From Clostridia bacterium (GTDB lineage: Bacteria; Bacillota; Clostridia; Monoglobales; Monoglobaceae), in NCBI GenBank assembly GCA_017409575.1, contig JAFQSM010000019.1, positions 1 through 64,000 of the forward strand: a stretch of DNA of 64,000 nt, in the 5' to 3' direction. Every line of letters starts with the position of its first letter. Within the stretch, counting starts at the first letter, position 1. Below are positions 62,858-64,000 of this stretch, in pieces. Below the pieces are notes generated by a model. It worked only from the letters and a program-made list of their open reading frames with translations, had not been told where the DNA came from and did no database searches. Both the position numbers and the translations under genes were made by a program.

Positions 62858-64000
62858 ATGTTAAATCTCAAAAAAGTGATTGCTTTGGTTTGCGTTTTCG
62901 CTCTCATGCTCACAACTGTTGCTTTTGGTGCAACATACAGTGACGTTGCAGAAGACAGCGCTTATTACGAAGCAGTTGAAACACTCAACAAACTCGAAAT
63001 CGTTACAGGTTACGAAGATGGCACTTATAAGCCTGAAGATGGCGTAACAAGAGCAGAAATGGCTGCACTTATCGCTAGAATCCAGGGTTATGGTGAAACT
63101 GCAAAGGCTAATGCTAACACAGCATTTACTGATGTACCCGCTAGCCACTGGGCTTCTGGTTACATTGCAAATGCTTCTGGCATGGGCATCATCAACGGCT
63201 ACGGCGACGGTACTTTCGGTCCCGAAGATCCGGTTCTTTACGAACAGGCTGTTAAGATGGTAATGGCTACTCTCGGTTACACACCTTTTGCTGAAAAGAA
63301 CGGTGGTTACCCCACAGGTTACCTCGCTGCAGCTCAGAGATACGATGTATCACTTGCAGTTGCTAACGCAGCAGTAGGTCAGCCCGCTAACCGTGGTACA
63401 GTTGCACAGATTCTTGCAAACGCACTTGACACACCTCTTATGATCCAGGCTAGATGGAGCAACACAGGTGAAGTTGATTACGTTATCGCTGATGGTAACA
63501 CAACAGGTTACCCCTACCAGACTCTTATGAGTGCAAACCTTGGTTATGTTAAGATTCGTGGTATCGTTACAGAGAATGCTCTTGTAAACATCAACGGAAC
63601 AAAGAATATTGACACAACTAAAGAAGCTACAGTTGTATTCGGAAACGGCATTGAAGACTTCCAGTCAACAAACAGTGTTTGGGTTAAGGACAACACAGGT
63701 GCTTCTGTTACAGAATTCTTAGTAGGCGACACAGATGTTGCTGATTACATCGGCCACAGCGTTGTTGGTTATGTTAAGAAGGTTGGCAACGACTGGACAA
63801 TGATTTCTGCTGCTATTGACACAGCAAGAAACGACGAACTCGTTATTGCTCTTGATGCATTTGCAGGTCATGACACAACAACAGGCAAAGAAGCTGTTAA
63901 GTACTACAAAGATGGCGCTAATGATGTTACTTCTGTAAAAGTAAGTGATACAATCGCAGTTGTTTACAACAACGATGGTGCTAATGCTTATACTTCATCA
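62858..64000 (+). CDS. SLH-domain surface protein, probable S-layer protein (partial)
   Basis: The frame starts at ATG 62858, 10 bases after AAGGAGG, and is open to the window end (381 codons). The signal peptide is KVIALVCVFALMLTTVAFG. Two or three SLH repeats follow: YSDVAEDSAYYEAVETLNKLEIVTGY, then FTDVPASHWASGYIANASGMGIINGYGDGTFGPEDPV, and a degenerate third. The rest is beta-rich with no Cys. Strongly biased codons (GCT, ACA, GGT, CTC) and a multiple promoter region point to very high expression. It should bind pyruvylated wall polymer made with the csaB fusion. Confidence 0.9.
   Translation, partial: MLNLKKVIALVCVFALMLTTVAFGATYSDVAEDSAYYEAVETLNKLEIVTGYEDGTYKPEDGVTRAEMAALIARIQGYGETAKANANTAFTDVPASHWASGYIANASGMGIINGYGDGTFGPEDPVLYEQAVKMVMATLGYTPFAEKNGGYPTGYLAAAQRYDVSLAVANAAVGQPANRGTVAQILANALDTPLMIQARWSNTGEVDYVIADGNTTGYPYQTLMSANLGYVKIRGIVTENALVNINGTKNIDTTKEATVVFGNGIEDFQSTNSVWVKDNTGASVTEFLVGDTDVADYIGHSVVGYVKKVGNDWTMISAAIDTARNDELVIALDAFAGHDTTTGKEAVKYYKDGANDVTSVKVSDTIAVVYNNDGANAYTSS

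Overview
The window looks like chromosomal DNA of an anaerobic, spore-forming member of the Clostridia, probably a gut-type organism known mainly from metagenomes. Pointers seen here are sporulation genes (spoIIP, spoVG, a ytvI-type membrane protein), a flavodiiron protein, a type A RNase P RNA, KDPG aldolase, strong AGGAGG-type ribosome binding sites, and an S-layer type envelope: SLH-domain proteins together with a CsaB-type pyruvyl transferase that would make their cell-wall ligand. No transposase, integrase, plasmid gene or true CRISPR array was recognised.

Layout. 1-300: tRNA-Thr(UGU) and tRNA-Tyr(GUA) behind one strong promoter. 300-1500: an intergenic hairpin array, then an acetyltransferase with a gene remnant behind it. 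1.5-5.3 kb: an AraC regulator divergent from a creatininase-like/glycosidase-like pair. 5.3-5.65 kb: a 244-bp palindrome-rich insert between two identical terminator hairpins. 5.6-15 kb: SLH glycosidase-like protein, Cu/Zn SOD, holA with a ComEC-type hydrolase, NlpC/P60 hydrolase, ytvI, fprA and an ABC exporter. 15-15.6 kb: a structured repeat and a candidate small RNA. 15.9-24.7 kb: metY, rsuA-type and pyridoxal kinase genes, a double AbrB regulator, a sugar ABC ATPase, gyrA and ireB. 24.7-34.7 kb: envelope genes (LTA-synthase-like, murC, GT4-CsaB fusion, LCP) with fba, spoVG, yhbY and rsmA. 34.7-42.4 kb: rpoB-rpoC under their own promoter. 42.4-43.2 kb: two more structured repeats and a second copy of the candidate RNA. 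43.2-48.9 kb: tspO, rnpB, serA-serC, two half-size TauE proteins, a Ppx/GppA phosphatase and a CBM9-like protein. 49-52 kb: tRNA-Thr(CGU), its 3' end and terminator repeated 244 bp downstream, then an AT-rich accessory patch with a MuF-type polymorphic toxin, its probable immunity gene, a small HTH regulator and a small membrane protein. 52-62 kb: housekeeping genes (eda, metK, recR, queG, rlmD, spoIIP, a peptidase, trmFO). 62.0-62.5 kb: a DUF559 endonuclease gene enclosed by about 50-bp inverted repeats. 62.5-64 kb: a strong promoter region and the start of a highly expressed SLH (probable S-layer) protein that runs off the end.

The most interesting material is non-coding or accessory: (1) a two-copy structured RNA of about 155 nt with its own promoter and terminator (15402 and 42995); (2) a three-copy repeat whose stems covary (15122, 42520, 42759), present just upstream of both RNA copies; (3) the DUF559 gene between covarying inverted repeats, a candidate small mobile unit; (4) the stand-alone MuF toxin/immunity pair next to a duplicated tRNA end; (5) two intergenic inserts that each sit between duplicated terminators. 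Everything here rests on reading the sequence; no searches were run.
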